DNA of 64,000 bases from Brettanomyces bruxellensis. Its lineage: Eukaryota > Ascomycota > Pichiomycetes > Pichiales > Pichiaceae. The notes under the pieces are model-generated. The model saw nothing but the letters and a program-made list of their open reading frames with translations, was not told the DNA's origin and made no database searches. Of the stretch, positions 10,346 to 20,084 are shown piece by piece. Positions within the stretch are counted from its first letter, which is position 1. Each line of letters begins with the position of its first letter. The stretch spans positions 248,001-312,000 of the forward strand of contig NC_054683.1 of NCBI RefSeq assembly GCF_011074885.1, given 5' to 3'. The translations under genes and the position numbers were made by a program.

Positions 10346-11263
10346 ATGCATTTTTCACTATCGGCATTTTTCAGCATTCTGTTTGCAATGCAAGCTTTGG
10401 GAAAGAAGGTGCATGTCAGCAAGGCAAAGTTTGTGAACGAGATTAAGCAGCACAGGAACGTCTATGCCGAGCAGGAAACAGATTTCAACACTTGGAAAGC
10501 ACCAAACGGTGAAATCTATTTGGTTCCCGAGTTCCGAAACAAAAACAAACAGTCGGACGAGCAACTAGGATATGCCTTAAGTATGAGCGAAGACGATGAG
10601 TTGGCACAGCAATCGTTAGTTGCCGTGAAAGAGGAAAACCTCACCGCTTTGGGCTTCCCGATATTCTGGCATTCTCCATGTGAAGAGGAGGAGGAAGAAG
10701 AAGAACCGCAACCCAGAAAAATTACCATCATTCTTGATGGAATTGACGCCACGATGGAAACTGGGGAGGAGGCAAAGGCTGAAAACAACAACCTCAAGTT
10801 CGTTGGGCTCGACAATGAAGATTCAGACAATCTAGTGACCGAGACATTGGTCCAACAGATAACTTTAAACTCTACAATCACCAGCATCCACAGAAAAACA
10901 TTAGCATACGCTGGAACAGGGATCTTCGTGTTGAATGTCACCGACATTCCAACGGCAGCGAGTACACTAACAACACCAGCAAGCACATTAACAACACCTC
11001 CAGTGTCCAGCAATGCAGATATCTGGGAAACATCGAAAATCTCCAGAAGCCTGACCCTCGGTTTCGGTTTGACAAATGACACCGACACGGTGCAAAACAA
11101 TTCAACTGTTCCAGGTTCAAACTCCACACACTCCACTTTCTCTCCCCAAACTATCGCAGACCAGACGGAAAGTGCCAACGAGGCCTTTAATGCACTGCCA
11201 GAGTTGTATCACTCTTTGTTTGGTGCCGCCGTCTTACTCGCGTCGATCGTCCTGATGGCATGA
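10346..11263 (+). CDS. Putative GPI-anchored secreted protein
   Basis: A 305-residue protein I cannot assign to a named family. It starts with a signal peptide (MHFSLSAFFSILFAMQALGK) and ends with a short hydrophobic tail (LFGAAVLLASIVLMA) preceded by small polar residues, the layout of a GPI attachment signal. The body is acidic, with an 8-Glu run near residue 114, and has several N-glycosylation sequons (NLT, NST, NVT, NDT). It also has a Thr/Ser-rich stretch with a repeated STLTTP, suited to O-mannosylation. A role at the cell surface or wall is inferred from these signals alone. The start is the only ATG that gives the signal peptide. A convergent gene ends 118 bp downstream. Confidence 0.65.
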   Translation: MHFSLSAFFSILFAMQALGKKVHVSKAKFVNEIKQHRNVYAEQETDFNTWKAPNGEIYLVPEFRNKNKQSDEQLGYALSMSEDDELAQQSLVAVKEENLTALGFPIFWHSPCEEEEEEEEPQPRKITIILDGIDATMETGEEAKAENNNLKFVGLDNEDSDNLVTETLVQQITLNSTITSIHRKTLAYAGTGIFVLNVTDIPTAASTLTTPASTLTTPPVSSNADIWETSKISRSLTLGFGLTNDTDTVQNNSTVPGSNSTHSTFSPQTIADQTESANEAFNALPELYHSLFGAAVLLASIVLMA

Positions 11264-11380
11264 AGAAGCTTGCCGTGCTTTTATCTTTGTACTGATTTGT
11301 ATTCTATGTATCCTAACACAAAACAACACCTGTTCGCGCACAAACAGAGCGTAAAAAGTATAAATACCGATCACCAAGCA

Positions 11381-12058
11381 TCACTCTTCAAGAGCACTAA
11401 GTCTTTGCCGCATGTTGGCCAACATTTCATCATCACTAGTCTCTTTACCCTCAGCCTGACTTTCAGCTGGCTGTTCAACCTCCTGAGACGGCGTCTGTGG
11501 CATTTTCCGCGACACCTTAGCACCAGCCTGTTCCATTACATCGTCCACAATCTTGTTGATCTCTTGTTCTTCATCCTCATCGCCATCTTCCTCCTGCCAT
11601 GCGTTTTCATCAATCATATCATCAACCATCTCATCTATCACACCACTCTTTGTTAATTCCTTCGAAAGCTCCTGCACTGTGCGGCTCATTTGCGGAAGAT
11701 GCACAAGCGTGTTCATATCTTTCATTATTGCGGTTGATTTCTGCATCGACCCCTTAATTTTGATCATCTGTTGCTGTTCTGCCATCTTCATTCCAATACT
11801 GTCTAACGTAGCTTTTGACACATACATTCTCTGCTGTGTCTTTCCTATATTCCTGAATTCCCTCGCATACATCCTTGCCGATTTCATGTCTCCTTTTTTA
11901 GCAGCATCCCGTATCATTCTCTTGGTCTTACCCTCCAATTTTTGAAGATCTTGTATTTGTCTTTCCATCTGACGTTTATTCTTCCTTATTGTTGATTGGC
12001 ACTTCCTGTACTGCTCCTTGGGATCAGGTCCCCATATCATTTTCTTTATTGTATCCAT
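11381..12058 (-). CDS. VPS24: ESCRT-III subunit Vps24
   Basis: A 225-residue Snf7-family protein. Vps24 caps and remodels the ESCRT-III filament on endosomes with Vps2, Snf7 and Vps20, driving formation of multivesicular bodies. The N-terminus (MDTIKKMIWGPDPKEQYRKCQ) is the Vps24/CHMP3-type start, followed by a basic helical core (RQIQDLQKLEGKTKRMIRDA) and an acidic C-terminal half. The last residues (DDEMLANMRQRLSALEE) contain a MIM1-type motif (D/E-x-x-L-x-x-R-L) that recruits the Vps4 ATPase. Length is that expected for the family. The start codon is the first ATG in frame. Confidence 0.93.
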   Translation of the reverse strand: MDTIKKMIWGPDPKEQYRKCQSTIRKNKRQMERQIQDLQKLEGKTKRMIRDAAKKGDMKSARMYAREFRNIGKTQQRMYVSKATLDSIGMKMAEQQQMIKIKGSMQKSTAIMKDMNTLVHLPQMSRTVQELSKELTKSGVIDEMVDDMIDENAWQEEDGDEDEEQEINKIVDDVMEQAGAKVSRKMPQTPSQEVEQPAESQAEGKETSDDEMLANMRQRLSALEE

Positions 12059-12766
12059 TGTGATTCTATGTGTATATATGTCTCGTTTCTAAGTGATTGA
12101 GTATGATAATTGACCGGTTCCTGTATGCTAATACAAAGTGTCTGCAATCATGTCTTATCGGAAGTTCGCACAATCTAGAAAAAAAAGTAATATTTTTTTC
12201 GTATTTCAGTTTCCTTCATCTTTTATTTATTTTTTTTTTATACCCAATACTCAGATCTCAACAGACCGCATTATTCCAAGTACTCTGTTCACCAATATGA
12301 GTATCATCCTAGATACTAGTAAAATAAAGCAGTTATTATATAACAATGCCACAAGTCTGAGTACATAAAAAGTAACACATCATACTTTATAATTTAATAG
12401 AATAACAATCATATGTCCTTTGTTATCATCTAACTTCAAGAAATACAGTAGTCACTAGAATCTGGGAAAGAGATACCTACTCCTTGGAACTCTGCAGACC
12501 CGACGATCGACTTAAAGCACATGCCAGCGCCCTTTTTTTTTTTTTTTTTTCTTCTTCTTTCCCAAACGCGTCGCGTTGATCGAACTTTTTTTCCCGCTCA
12601 CTAATATCCAACTTTTTCAATTTTACAACGCGAACCGGTTCCTCTTTCTACCTTCTTCATCTTAGCTTTTGCTTCTTCACCATTTCATTCTTGGGAAATT
12701 AAGTGCTAAAACATCGACACAAACACATACATACATCTATAATTTATACTATAAAGACATTCCAAC
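12059..12766. other. VPS24-POL30 divergent intergenic region
   Basis: About 700 bp between divergent starts. Contents: T-rich tracts, including a long T run near 12533-12550, and an MCB box at 12566-12571 (listed separately). No RNA gene recognised. Confidence 0.6.
12566..12571 (+). promoter_or_regulatory. MCB box (ACGCGT) of POL30
   Basis: ACGCGT within AAACGCGTCGCG, about 195 bp before the POL30 ATG. This is the MluI cell-cycle box bound by MBF (Mbp1-Swi6) in yeasts, and PCNA is a classic MBF target expressed at G1/S. The overlapping CGCG at 12572-12575 may form a second weak half site. A long T run directly upstream could keep the site free of nucleosomes (inference). Confidence 0.65.
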
Positions 12767-13743
12767 ATGTTAGAGGGAAAATTCGAATCTGCATCTCTCA
12801 TGAAGAGGGTAAGTTTTACAGCAATTATATACCAGAAGGAAGGAGAAGAACTCGTGTTTACGGAAATATCGTTGCGCAAACCTTTCTCCTTTAGGGCATG
12901 ATCATCTCAGGCATGCTTGCTTAATGATGCATTGCCACGATGATAATAAATTGTGGCATTCTTTTTCTTCAGAAGTACTAACACTTCAAATTTTCATTTC
13001 AGCTCGTTGAGGCTATTAAGGACTCAGTTAAACTATGTAATTTCAACTGCTCGCAGACAAAAGGTATCACCTTGCAGGCTATAGATGATTCCAGGGTGTT
13101 GCTTATCTCATTGAAGCTGGACCCAGGCTGTTTTGAAGGATTCCGTTGCGATAAGAACTTGGTTCTTGGTTTGGATCTCGAGTCTCTTTCCAAGGTGTTG
13201 AAGCAGGGTAACAACGAAGATTACCTTACTTTGATTGCCGAAGATGCCCCAGATAACTTATTGGTTGTGTTCGAGGACCCAAAGAAGGACCGGATCTCCG
13301 AGTTTTCATTGAAATTAATGGACATCGACTCAGATGTTCTTTCAATCGAGGATATGGACCACGATTGCTCAATAACGCTTCCATCTTCAGACTTTGCAAA
13401 GGTTGCAAGAGATATGAGAACATTGAGTGAGTCGCTACAGATATTGGTGACTAAGGATTCGGTCAAGTTTATGGCTTCCGGTCCAATAGGTACAGGATCG
13501 GTTATAATTAAGGCACATACAGACCTTAAGGATGGAAAAGAGTCGATCAAGATTGATCTCAACAAATCAGTGAATGTGACTTTCGGTGCCAAGTACTTGA
13601 ACGATATTGTTAAGGCAAGTACACTTGCTGAAACTGTGACTATCAAGCTTACAAACAAGATTCCTGCACTGTTCGAGTTCAAGTTGCAAGGTGGCTACTT
13701 GAGGTACTACTTGGCTCCTAAGTTCGACGAGGACGAAGAGTAG
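12767..13743 (+). CDS. POL30: PCNA, DNA polymerase sliding clamp (spliced)
   Basis: Two exons, 12767-12808 and 13003-13743, give a 260-residue protein of the length usual for PCNA. The trimeric ring tethers DNA polymerases delta and epsilon and serves as a platform for repair and damage-tolerance factors, including the Mms2 pathway encoded at 42856-43332. Exon 1 encodes MLEGKFESASLMKR, and exon 2 resumes with LVEAIKDSVKLCNFNC. Diagnostic parts are DDSRVLLISL, the basic RCDK segment, SLKLMDID, the interdomain connector around SIEDMDHD, a Lys at the position of the ubiquitin/SUMO acceptor K164 (KDSVKFMASG), and the C-terminal LAPKFDEDEE. CTG at 13669-13671 encodes a conserved Leu. The exon junction is certain from frame, GTAAGT and TACTAAC. 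Confidence 0.96.
12809..13002 (+). other. POL30 intron
   Basis: 194-nt intron with donor GTAAGT at 12809, branch point TACTAAC at 12976-12982 and acceptor AG at 13001-13002. Branch-to-acceptor distance is about 20 nt. It falls after codon 14, the usual 5' position of yeast introns. Confidence 0.93.
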
Positions 13744-13844
13744 GGCAAGTAGAAATGGTAAAGACTATCATTTTTTTCGTTTTATATTAATTGTGCTGCT
13801 GAATATACGGTTTCCCTAGTTGGCATTAAAAAGCTTTGTACAGG

Positions 13845-14408
13845 TCAGTATTTCGCCTCGATACGTTCCTTGGGCGGTATTGGGGTCAAAAACGATCCTC
13901 TAATGCAGGCTTTTTTCGTAATTGGAAGTATCAGCCTGTATGCATCGTGCTTATTCATGTAGTATCTATAAAGCCGCTTAACACGGACAAATCCAAACCC
14001 TTCATACAATCTCAGCGCCTTCTTGTTCACCACCTCCGTCTCCAAGATGATCTCATCGCATCCCTTCGCTATCATTATGTCCAAACTTTTGCCAATGAGC
14101 TTTTTCGCTATTCCTCTTCCTCTAAACTTTTCTTCAACTGCCAACATTCCAATATATCCTCTTAGACGAACATCCCGGTGAGTTTCCACTTTTGAAATTA
14201 TGCTACCCACAAGTTTGCCCCCGCATTTTGCCATCAAGCATAGTTCCGGCCAGTTGTTTAGGAAAAATCGATAAACATAAACCGAGTAAGGTTCGCTCAG
14301 GTGTTTGTTTATTAGAAGTTCAACTGCCTCTATATCTTGATCGATTTCCTTTCGATTGCGTTTGCTTGTGTCCAATGAAAGTGCACTGTACTCTATCTTG
14401 AGGTTCAT
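13845..14408 (-). CDS. MAK3: NatC catalytic subunit Mak3/Naa30
   Basis: A 187-residue GNAT-fold N-alpha-acetyltransferase. NatC acetylates N-terminal Met followed by a bulky hydrophobic residue. The acetyl-CoA loop is EEKFRGRGIAKKLIG (R/Q-x-x-G-x-G/A motif), preceded by the GYIGMLAV strand typical of Naa30. The substrate-site motifs SEPYSVYVYRFFLNNWPELCLMA and ETEVVNKKALRLYEGFGF fit Mak3 closely. YRYYMNKHDAYRLIL closes the domain, and a short basic tail follows. The gene is convergent with POL30, leaving 101 bp between stop codons. Confidence 0.93.
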   Translation of the reverse strand: MNLKIEYSALSLDTSKRNRKEIDQDIEAVELLINKHLSEPYSVYVYRFFLNNWPELCLMAKCGGKLVGSIISKVETHRDVRLRGYIGMLAVEEKFRGRGIAKKLIGKSLDIMIAKGCDEIILETEVVNKKALRLYEGFGFVRVKRLYRYYMNKHDAYRLILPITKKACIRGSFLTPIPPKERIEAKY

Positions 14409-15334
14409 GTCAATAAATAAGCGCCCACTGATTAGATAAGCTAAATTAAGATCCCTTAAACTTGGAATCTCATTCCAGTCAGATCATCCCGGGCCTCGCC
14501 TGGAATTTATTCCAATACTGTTTTGTGGGGGGGGGTATTTTTTTTTTTTAATAATTTTCCAGGTGCTCCTCCACTCACTCATTTTAAATTCAATTTCCCG
14601 ATATTATTTTCGCTTTTTGTTTATGGGTCTAATTTTTTTCACTCGCCTGCCTGGACTGTGTGCTTTTCTGAGAATGCCTTGCACAGCCCATGAATATATG
14701 CCGTGATCTGTGACGGTAGTAGTTTGAGGACAAACTGCAAAGTTAGCAACAAATAAAGAACAGTGTGATTGGCTCTTTCTATAAGTACATAAATATCATT
14801 TGGTTTGGCACTAACCCACTACAGATAGGGCATATTTTCCCCTATCTTGCATTTGCCATCGTGTCCCAAGCACAATTGCATCCGTACACCATTAGCCAAT
14901 GCACGCTTTCCCATTGTTTCGCATGATCTGCATGATACTACGATAAATGTGGTTGTGTAATTGTGTTATCAGTGTAAATATCTAAATTGAGACAAGACCA
15001 ATTACTCGGATTTCTTTTTGGAGATATATTTGTTACAAGTCAATTTTCTGCATCAGAGAGGTAGCTAGATTTTGAAATTCCAATTGAATCTGTGTTTCTT
15101 AGTACTTGTTAAAGAAGGGTAGTGCGAAAAGCTGATACATATATCTTGCCATTCTTTATCAGGTAAGCTGCAATATACAATTGGTACAATTTGAGGCCAA
15201 AGGGTTTAGAAAGGGCATCCAACAAAAACTATTACTAGTTTGGGAAGATTTATAGCTTTAAAAGGCCGTTCATTTTGGAAAGAGATTGCCATTTCGGTAT
15301 ATTGCATCATCATATTGCCAACTGACTTCCAAAA
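14409..15334. other. MAK3-ATG11 divergent intergenic region
   Basis: About 925 bp without a gene. A run of nine or so G followed by a T run lies near 14527-14550, an unusual homopolymer junction. The remainder is mixed AT-rich sequence. No RNA gene or repeat of note. Confidence 0.55.
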
Positions 15335-18300
15335 ATGAATTTCCAGGATGGCAATCCACTTTCTATGATGAGCTCGGTATATCGAGGGAAAAAGACAAAA
15401 AATGGTGAATCTATGACTCTCGATGAGAATGAAATATCAACACTTTCACTTTATAACTCGTTTACTGGTACGAAAGTCTTGGTTAGCTCTTATCAGTTTA
15501 CAAACATCGGTTCTTTTAGAAAGTACGTGAGCGACATTTTCCACATTCCAGACCAAAGACTCTTCTTTCTTACATCATTTGGCATTAAACTTAAGTTTGC
15601 AATGCTGGTACACGAGGAAGTGAATCAGATCTTTGTGTATGATCGGAAATTTTTTGATCCTGCACTTCTCAATCCCGAAACAGCTAGTCAGTTGATTGAA
15701 TCTCTGCTAACTGATATCCAAAGCTTGGATTTGGTCAGCATGATTAAACCGTTACCATCACCACTTACAGATTCCCAGCTAACATCAATAGTGAGCGATC
15801 TAAATGTGAAAATGGCTTCGGATGATGCATCGGCTGGAAGTTTGAGCTCTACACAATTGGATTTGGCGGCTTTAAGAACTTTTCTCAGCTTCATGAGGAG
15901 AAACATTGGCTGGGAATCTGCGCTTTTATCTGATTTTAAGAGCACTATATTCAGTGAGAGCAGCATTGATGGAACTCGTGAGGTTGAGAACATTCTAACC
16001 TCATTAAACGTCCTTATTCAATACATCAACGGAACATATAAGGAGATGGAGAAGCTGTTTAACAAGTCCGTGGATGATTTTATTTCATTGCAGGATAGGA
16101 GTATTCACCAAACATGGGAGGAAGATTATAATAGATTGGCCCAATTACGTTTTAGTGTTTCTTCAACAAGCGAAGCGGCATTTTCCACTTCTCTGACAAG
16201 ACATAACGGTGCATCTCTATGCTTATCATCTCTAGTTGACAAGACAGTACTTTCCGAAAATGCAGCAAGAGCAGAAAAGTTAATTGGAAGTATTAAAACG
16301 TTGCTTGCGAGACTTCGGGCGATTATAAGAAAGGAAATGAGTGGTCCAAGAAAGTCCCTTTTAAAGGAGTACGAATACTACAAGATCCGGTTTGTCAAAA
16401 AGGCAGACAAGTCCAAACAAGAAGCACTGGCAACAGAGTATAACTCGAAGCTTGAGAAGTTCCGAGTGCTTGTTGAATCATCAATGCTATATGGAAAGGA
16501 TCTTCCCCAGTTTGAAGAGCTTATCACAACTACCAGTGCGGATTCATCATTTCTCTCGCCAACTGCAATTCATAAAATAAAAAAGCTCATCGAATCTTAT
16601 AACCAATTAAAGGAGAATGAGATTTCGCAAATAGAAGATCTTGCAACTCAGATGTACCAGATACAGACGCAACGGTTTGGATTAAGGCATGAATTACAAG
16701 CGAAAATCGTGCAGACGACTCTTGCCACTTTAGTCTCCTTACAGCTAAAAATGCTTCAGGCCAATAAGTTCATGGGTGAAAATATTGGAGGTAAGCTGAA
16801 CGACTTGCGCAATTGTGAGTTGCAACTTGCAGTGGTGGCAGATCTGCCATTAGCATTCGGAATTTTGATTATTGCGTTTCTCGGCAACAAAAAGCACGGC
16901 ATGTGCTTGGAGAAGCTGTCACACAAATCCTCTGAGGTTATAGAAATGATGTCCTCGCTTGAGAAAGAAAATAGAGAAACATGGCTAGAGCAGTTTATAG
17001 AAAGAATGGGTGAGGACCAGTCGTTATTTAAATTTGATAAAGATCTGAAGGCTGTGTTTATCAACAGAAATCTTCCAACATACAGAAATGAGGACGGCGG
17101 CAGTACCCGGAATAAAAACAGTGCCGACAACAGAAATATTACTCGAATCCGGAGAGCATCGGCAAGCTCGATAAATGAACCGTCACATGCTGGATATCTG
17201 GACATATTAGGAAATATATTAAAGCATATAAACGGTCGGCCATCACGTGTTAGCAGTGCGGAACAGGCGATTCCAGAAATTGAGACAAATATTACAACCG
17301 CAAGCGATAAAGTTGACAGTCCAGGAATGTTTGCAAACATAGGTGCGCATGTGGCAGTCAGTGATATAGTTGACTATATTAAGAATCTTGAGTCGGTTTC
17401 AATTGATAAAGCGGTAGTCAGCCAGCTTCAACGTTACTTAAACAGTTTGAGTGTGGCTGCTGATACGCAACCGAGTGATAATGGCAGTAGTGGAGATATT
17501 CAGATGAATGAATACGGAAATTTGGGGTCCATGGATGCTGCCGACAAAGTCTACACGAAGTTTTTGCGCAAATACTTGAAGAGCTTTGAGGTGGATGGTC
17601 TTGCGATTGAGATGAAGGAGGTGAAAAGTTACCAGAAGGATAAGCAACAGGAAGCTTTGGTGGAAGGGTATAGAAGCCGGATAAAGCGGCTTGAAAATCT
17701 TCTTCATGAGCAAACATACAAGCAGTTCAATGAGCAATGGTCGCATCATCCGGTAATGATTCAATTTAATGGAGAAGAAGTGGCTAGCAATACGGATGAT
17801 GTCTCAAATAAGGGAGAGTCTAATGAGATGGAAAATGCAATTGAGCTGAATCGGAGAGTTGTGAATTTACCGCCCAGTGTTGATGAGGAGAAGATCAAGA
17901 ACCTTGAATTGGAAAATAAGGAATTAAAGGCCGAAATACAGAAGATTGAGCAGTCCAGTGAAGGTGAAGCTGCAAATAAGATGAAAAAGGAGCTTGCAGA
18001 TCTCAGGTTGGAGCTTGATGTTTCGCAAAAGGAGAGTCTGGAAAAAGCGCATGAGGTGGAAAAGCTCAAGAAGCAAACACAGGTTGTTATTTTGCAGAAG
18101 GAAAAGATGGAAAAGAAGCAGAAGCAGATGGAAGAGAAGATTAAGGAGCTGGAAAAGAAGAATGAAGATGTCAAGAATACAAATAACGACTTAATTGAGA
18201 ACTTGTCCCAGAAGGAGGACGAGTTCAAAAAGGAGTCGCAGATGAATCAGCGTGAGATCAACGAGTTGAAGTTGAAAATCGAGGAGTTGGAAGATGATCG

Positions 18301-19378
18301 GAAGGAGGTCTTTGAAGTGGAAGATGAAGGCAAGAATTTCAAGTATGAGCAACTTCTAGGTGGGTTGAACGATGCTAGCACGCTTGTTGATAGCATAATA
18401 ATGAAACTGGTAACATTTATCAACCGTAGCCACGAAGATATGGTGACATTTTGTCTTTTACTAGAGTCTATTGGTCTAATGCTGGCATTAGACGACAAAG
18501 GTGGCTTTGCTGTGCAGAGAGTGAAGGGACTAAGGGCGAAAAAGAAGAAATTGCTCTCGGCAGAGATGGAAAACACTATCGAAGAGAAAATTTCCGACTC
18601 AACTATCGAGGATGCGTTGCTGGAAGTTGTTGCGGAGGATGTTGTACAAAATTCCTACCAAAGTATGGAGAAACTTCAACTTACGGATCTTACTGATTTG
18701 TCGAGAGACGAAGATAAAGACATAGAAATGGTTGAAACCGAGAATGAGGGTGAACATAGCCAAACAAGTTCTGATAATGGTAAGGCATTGGATCATCTAA
18801 GCCACTTGATGGATCGGTGGAAAGATCTAGATAAAAGTAAGCAATTCAACGAATTTATGACAAACACGTTTTTGGACAGGAAGATGCTTATTGAAAAAGT
18901 TTTCGGAAGATTTAATGACGTGGAAACATTGGCAAGAAGACTCCAAAAAGAGAAAAATGCACAAAGAGTCGATATTACCAGTTTGAGATACGAACTGGGC
19001 CACAGACTTGCAATCAGGAACTTCAAAAATGGTGATCTGGTTCTCTTCTTGAGAACACTCAACCCTACACCATATGAAGATGTTGACTATGAACTTTCCG
19101 CTTTGAATCGAAGTGAGGAGGAGGAAAAAGAGCAAACCAAGCAGCCTTGGGCCATTTTCAATATGGGAGCGCCTAATTACTATCTTAGGGAATTAAAGAG
19201 TTCTGGAATGCCTGTTAATATGACGAAACGTGATTGGTTCGTGGGTAGGATTGTGAAAATAGAGACGATGTCCGTCAATGAGAGCAATTACAATGATAAG
19301 ACACAGAATCCATTCAAGCTTGCAATTGGGTTTACTTGGTATCTCGTGGATGCAAATGAGGAGATCAATGAGGATTGA
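15335..19378 (+). CDS. ATG11: Selective autophagy scaffold Atg11
   Basis: A 1347-residue scaffold that links cargo receptors (Atg19, Atg30/36, Atg32 types) to the core autophagy machinery at the phagophore assembly site and activates the Atg1 kinase. The N-terminus (LYNSFTGTKVLVSSYQF, then YVSDIFHIPDQRLFFLT) is the Atg11/FIP200 ubiquitin-like start. A long helical middle follows, with strong coiled coil at residues about 850-995 (repeated Glu/Lys/Leu heptads). The C-terminal Atg11 domain contains ITSLRYELGHRLAIRNFKNGDLVLFL, and the claw-like end includes PWAIFNMGAPNYYLRE and RDWFVGRIVKIE. It is intronless, with the ATG preceded by AAAA. Confidence 0.93.
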   Translation: MNFQDGNPLSMMSSVYRGKKTKNGESMTLDENEISTLSLYNSFTGTKVLVSSYQFTNIGSFRKYVSDIFHIPDQRLFFLTSFGIKLKFAMLVHEEVNQIFVYDRKFFDPALLNPETASQLIESLLTDIQSLDLVSMIKPLPSPLTDSQLTSIVSDLNVKMASDDASAGSLSSTQLDLAALRTFLSFMRRNIGWESALLSDFKSTIFSESSIDGTREVENILTSLNVLIQYINGTYKEMEKLFNKSVDDFISLQDRSIHQTWEEDYNRLAQLRFSVSSTSEAAFSTSLTRHNGASLCLSSLVDKTVLSENAARAEKLIGSIKTLLARLRAIIRKEMSGPRKSLLKEYEYYKIRFVKKADKSKQEALATEYNSKLEKFRVLVESSMLYGKDLPQFEELITTTSADSSFLSPTAIHKIKKLIESYNQLKENEISQIEDLATQMYQIQTQRFGLRHELQAKIVQTTLATLVSLQLKMLQANKFMGENIGGKLNDLRNCELQLAVVADLPLAFGILIIAFLGNKKHGMCLEKLSHKSSEVIEMMSSLEKENRETWLEQFIERMGEDQSLFKFDKDLKAVFINRNLPTYRNEDGGSTRNKNSADNRNITRIRRASASSINEPSHAGYLDILGNILKHINGRPSRVSSAEQAIPEIETNITTASDKVDSPGMFANIGAHVAVSDIVDYIKNLESVSIDKAVVSQLQRYLNSLSVAADTQPSDNGSSGDIQMNEYGNLGSMDAADKVYTKFLRKYLKSFEVDGLAIEMKEVKSYQKDKQQEALVEGYRSRIKRLENLLHEQTYKQFNEQWSHHPVMIQFNGEEVASNTDDVSNKGESNEMENAIELNRRVVNLPPSVDEEKIKNLELENKELKAEIQKIEQSSEGEAANKMKKELADLRLELDVSQKESLEKAHEVEKLKKQTQVVILQKEKMEKKQKQMEEKIKELEKKNEDVKNTNNDLIENLSQKEDEFKKESQMNQREINELKLKIEELEDDRKEVFEVEDEGKNFKYEQLLGGLNDASTLVDSIIMKLVTFINRSHEDMVTFCLLLESIGLMLALDDKGGFAVQRVKGLRAKKKKLLSAEMENTIEEKISDSTIEDALLEVVAEDVVQNSYQSMEKLQLTDLTDLSRDEDKDIEMVETENEGEHSQTSSDNGKALDHLSHLMDRWKDLDKSKQFNEFMTNTFLDRKMLIEKVFGRFNDVETLARRLQKEKNAQRVDITSLRYELGHRLAIRNFKNGDLVLFLRTLNPTPYEDVDYELSALNRSEEEEKEQTKQPWAIFNMGAPNYYLRELKSSGMPVNMTKRDWFVGRIVKIETMSVNESNYNDKTQNPFKLAIGFTWYLVDANEEINED

Positions 19379-19662
19379 AAGTGAGATTCAGGTGGAAATT
19401 TGTAATTAAAGGAAATACAACGGTTTGGGAAATACAAAACATAAAGGCTTTTTTTTTTTTCTTTTTAGGATTGGTATATATATTATTTATTGTTATTCAG
19501 CGTTAAAATATGCGAAACGATTCTTGAGCACAGCCACAATCATAAGCTACTATAAACGTTAACCTGATTTGGATATATTTAAATTGCAATAAGCATGTGT
19601 ATTTGTTAGTAGGAAAGTATGTATTTGGAAATAAAAAATGAATATTCGTGACCAGTGTAATA

Positions 19663-19725
19663 CCGATATTTGCCCCTAATTACCGCTGATGGCCGTTGTT
19701 CTCCATTCATTACCGCTGATTTCCT
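19663..19725 (+). promoter_or_regulatory. Seven CC(N) triplets in exact 10-bp phase, UASaro-like
   Basis: Starting at 19663 and every 10 bp to 19723 the triplets read CCG, CCC, CCG, CCG, CCA, CCG, CCT. S. cerevisiae Aro80 binds CCG triplets separated by 7 bp in the UASaro of ARO9 and ARO10. The first repeat here (TACCGATATTTGCCC) matches the consensus WRCCGWSATTTRCCG at 13 of 15 positions by my count. The array lies about 360-420 bp before the ATG of the ARO10-like gene, so Aro80-type induction by aromatic amino acids is a reasonable inference. Confidence 0.6.
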
Positions 19726-19843
19726 CTTCAAAAAAAAAAAAAAAAAAGGTGTGGAGCAATGAAAGGTAGCTTCGAGAAAAATTTTAGAGCCATCATGTTC
19801 GGGCAGAAAGAGGTGAGCGTTGCGGAATAGTGGGAAGCTAGAT

Positions 19844-19856
19844 CGGTTACCCTCGG
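19844..19856 (-). promoter_or_regulatory. CGG-N7-CGG element (inverse CCG-N7-CCG)
   Basis: On the minus strand this reads CCG-AGGGTAA-CCG, with the same 7-bp spacing as the array upstream and agreement with the WS and R positions of the Aro80 consensus. It is about 230 bp before the ATG; a GATAA core follows at 19863-19867. Function inferred. Confidence 0.4.
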
Positions 19857-20084
19857 CTGTTGGATAATTTCATAGTGAGTACAACGACTATTTCGGCGGT
19901 TCTACCTGACGGAATTACCAAATCTGTTACTTTCAATGCAAAAGTGGGGATCGGTAACACAATTATAAAAAGGTCCAACTTTCTCCTTTGATTTAAAAAT
20001 GTCTGGAAGTATGTAGTCAAGATTCTTATTGGCTGTTACGTTCTACACCGTCATAATTAAGGTACAAGAATTCAAAAAGAAAAA

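Larger units (their letters stand above)
19379..20084. other. ARO10-like promoter region
   Basis: About 700 bp. It holds the 10-bp-phased CCN array (19663-19725), an A run at about 19731-19747, a CGG-N7-CGG element (19844-19856), a GATAA core (19863-19867) and a TATA element TATAAAAA at 19964-19971, about 115 bp before the ATG. Confidence 0.6.

Noticed and set aside
13669..13671. CUG reassignment to Ser or Ala
   Set aside because: In PCNA this CTG falls at a conserved Leu, and other conserved Leu positions in the window also use CTG without apparent conflict.
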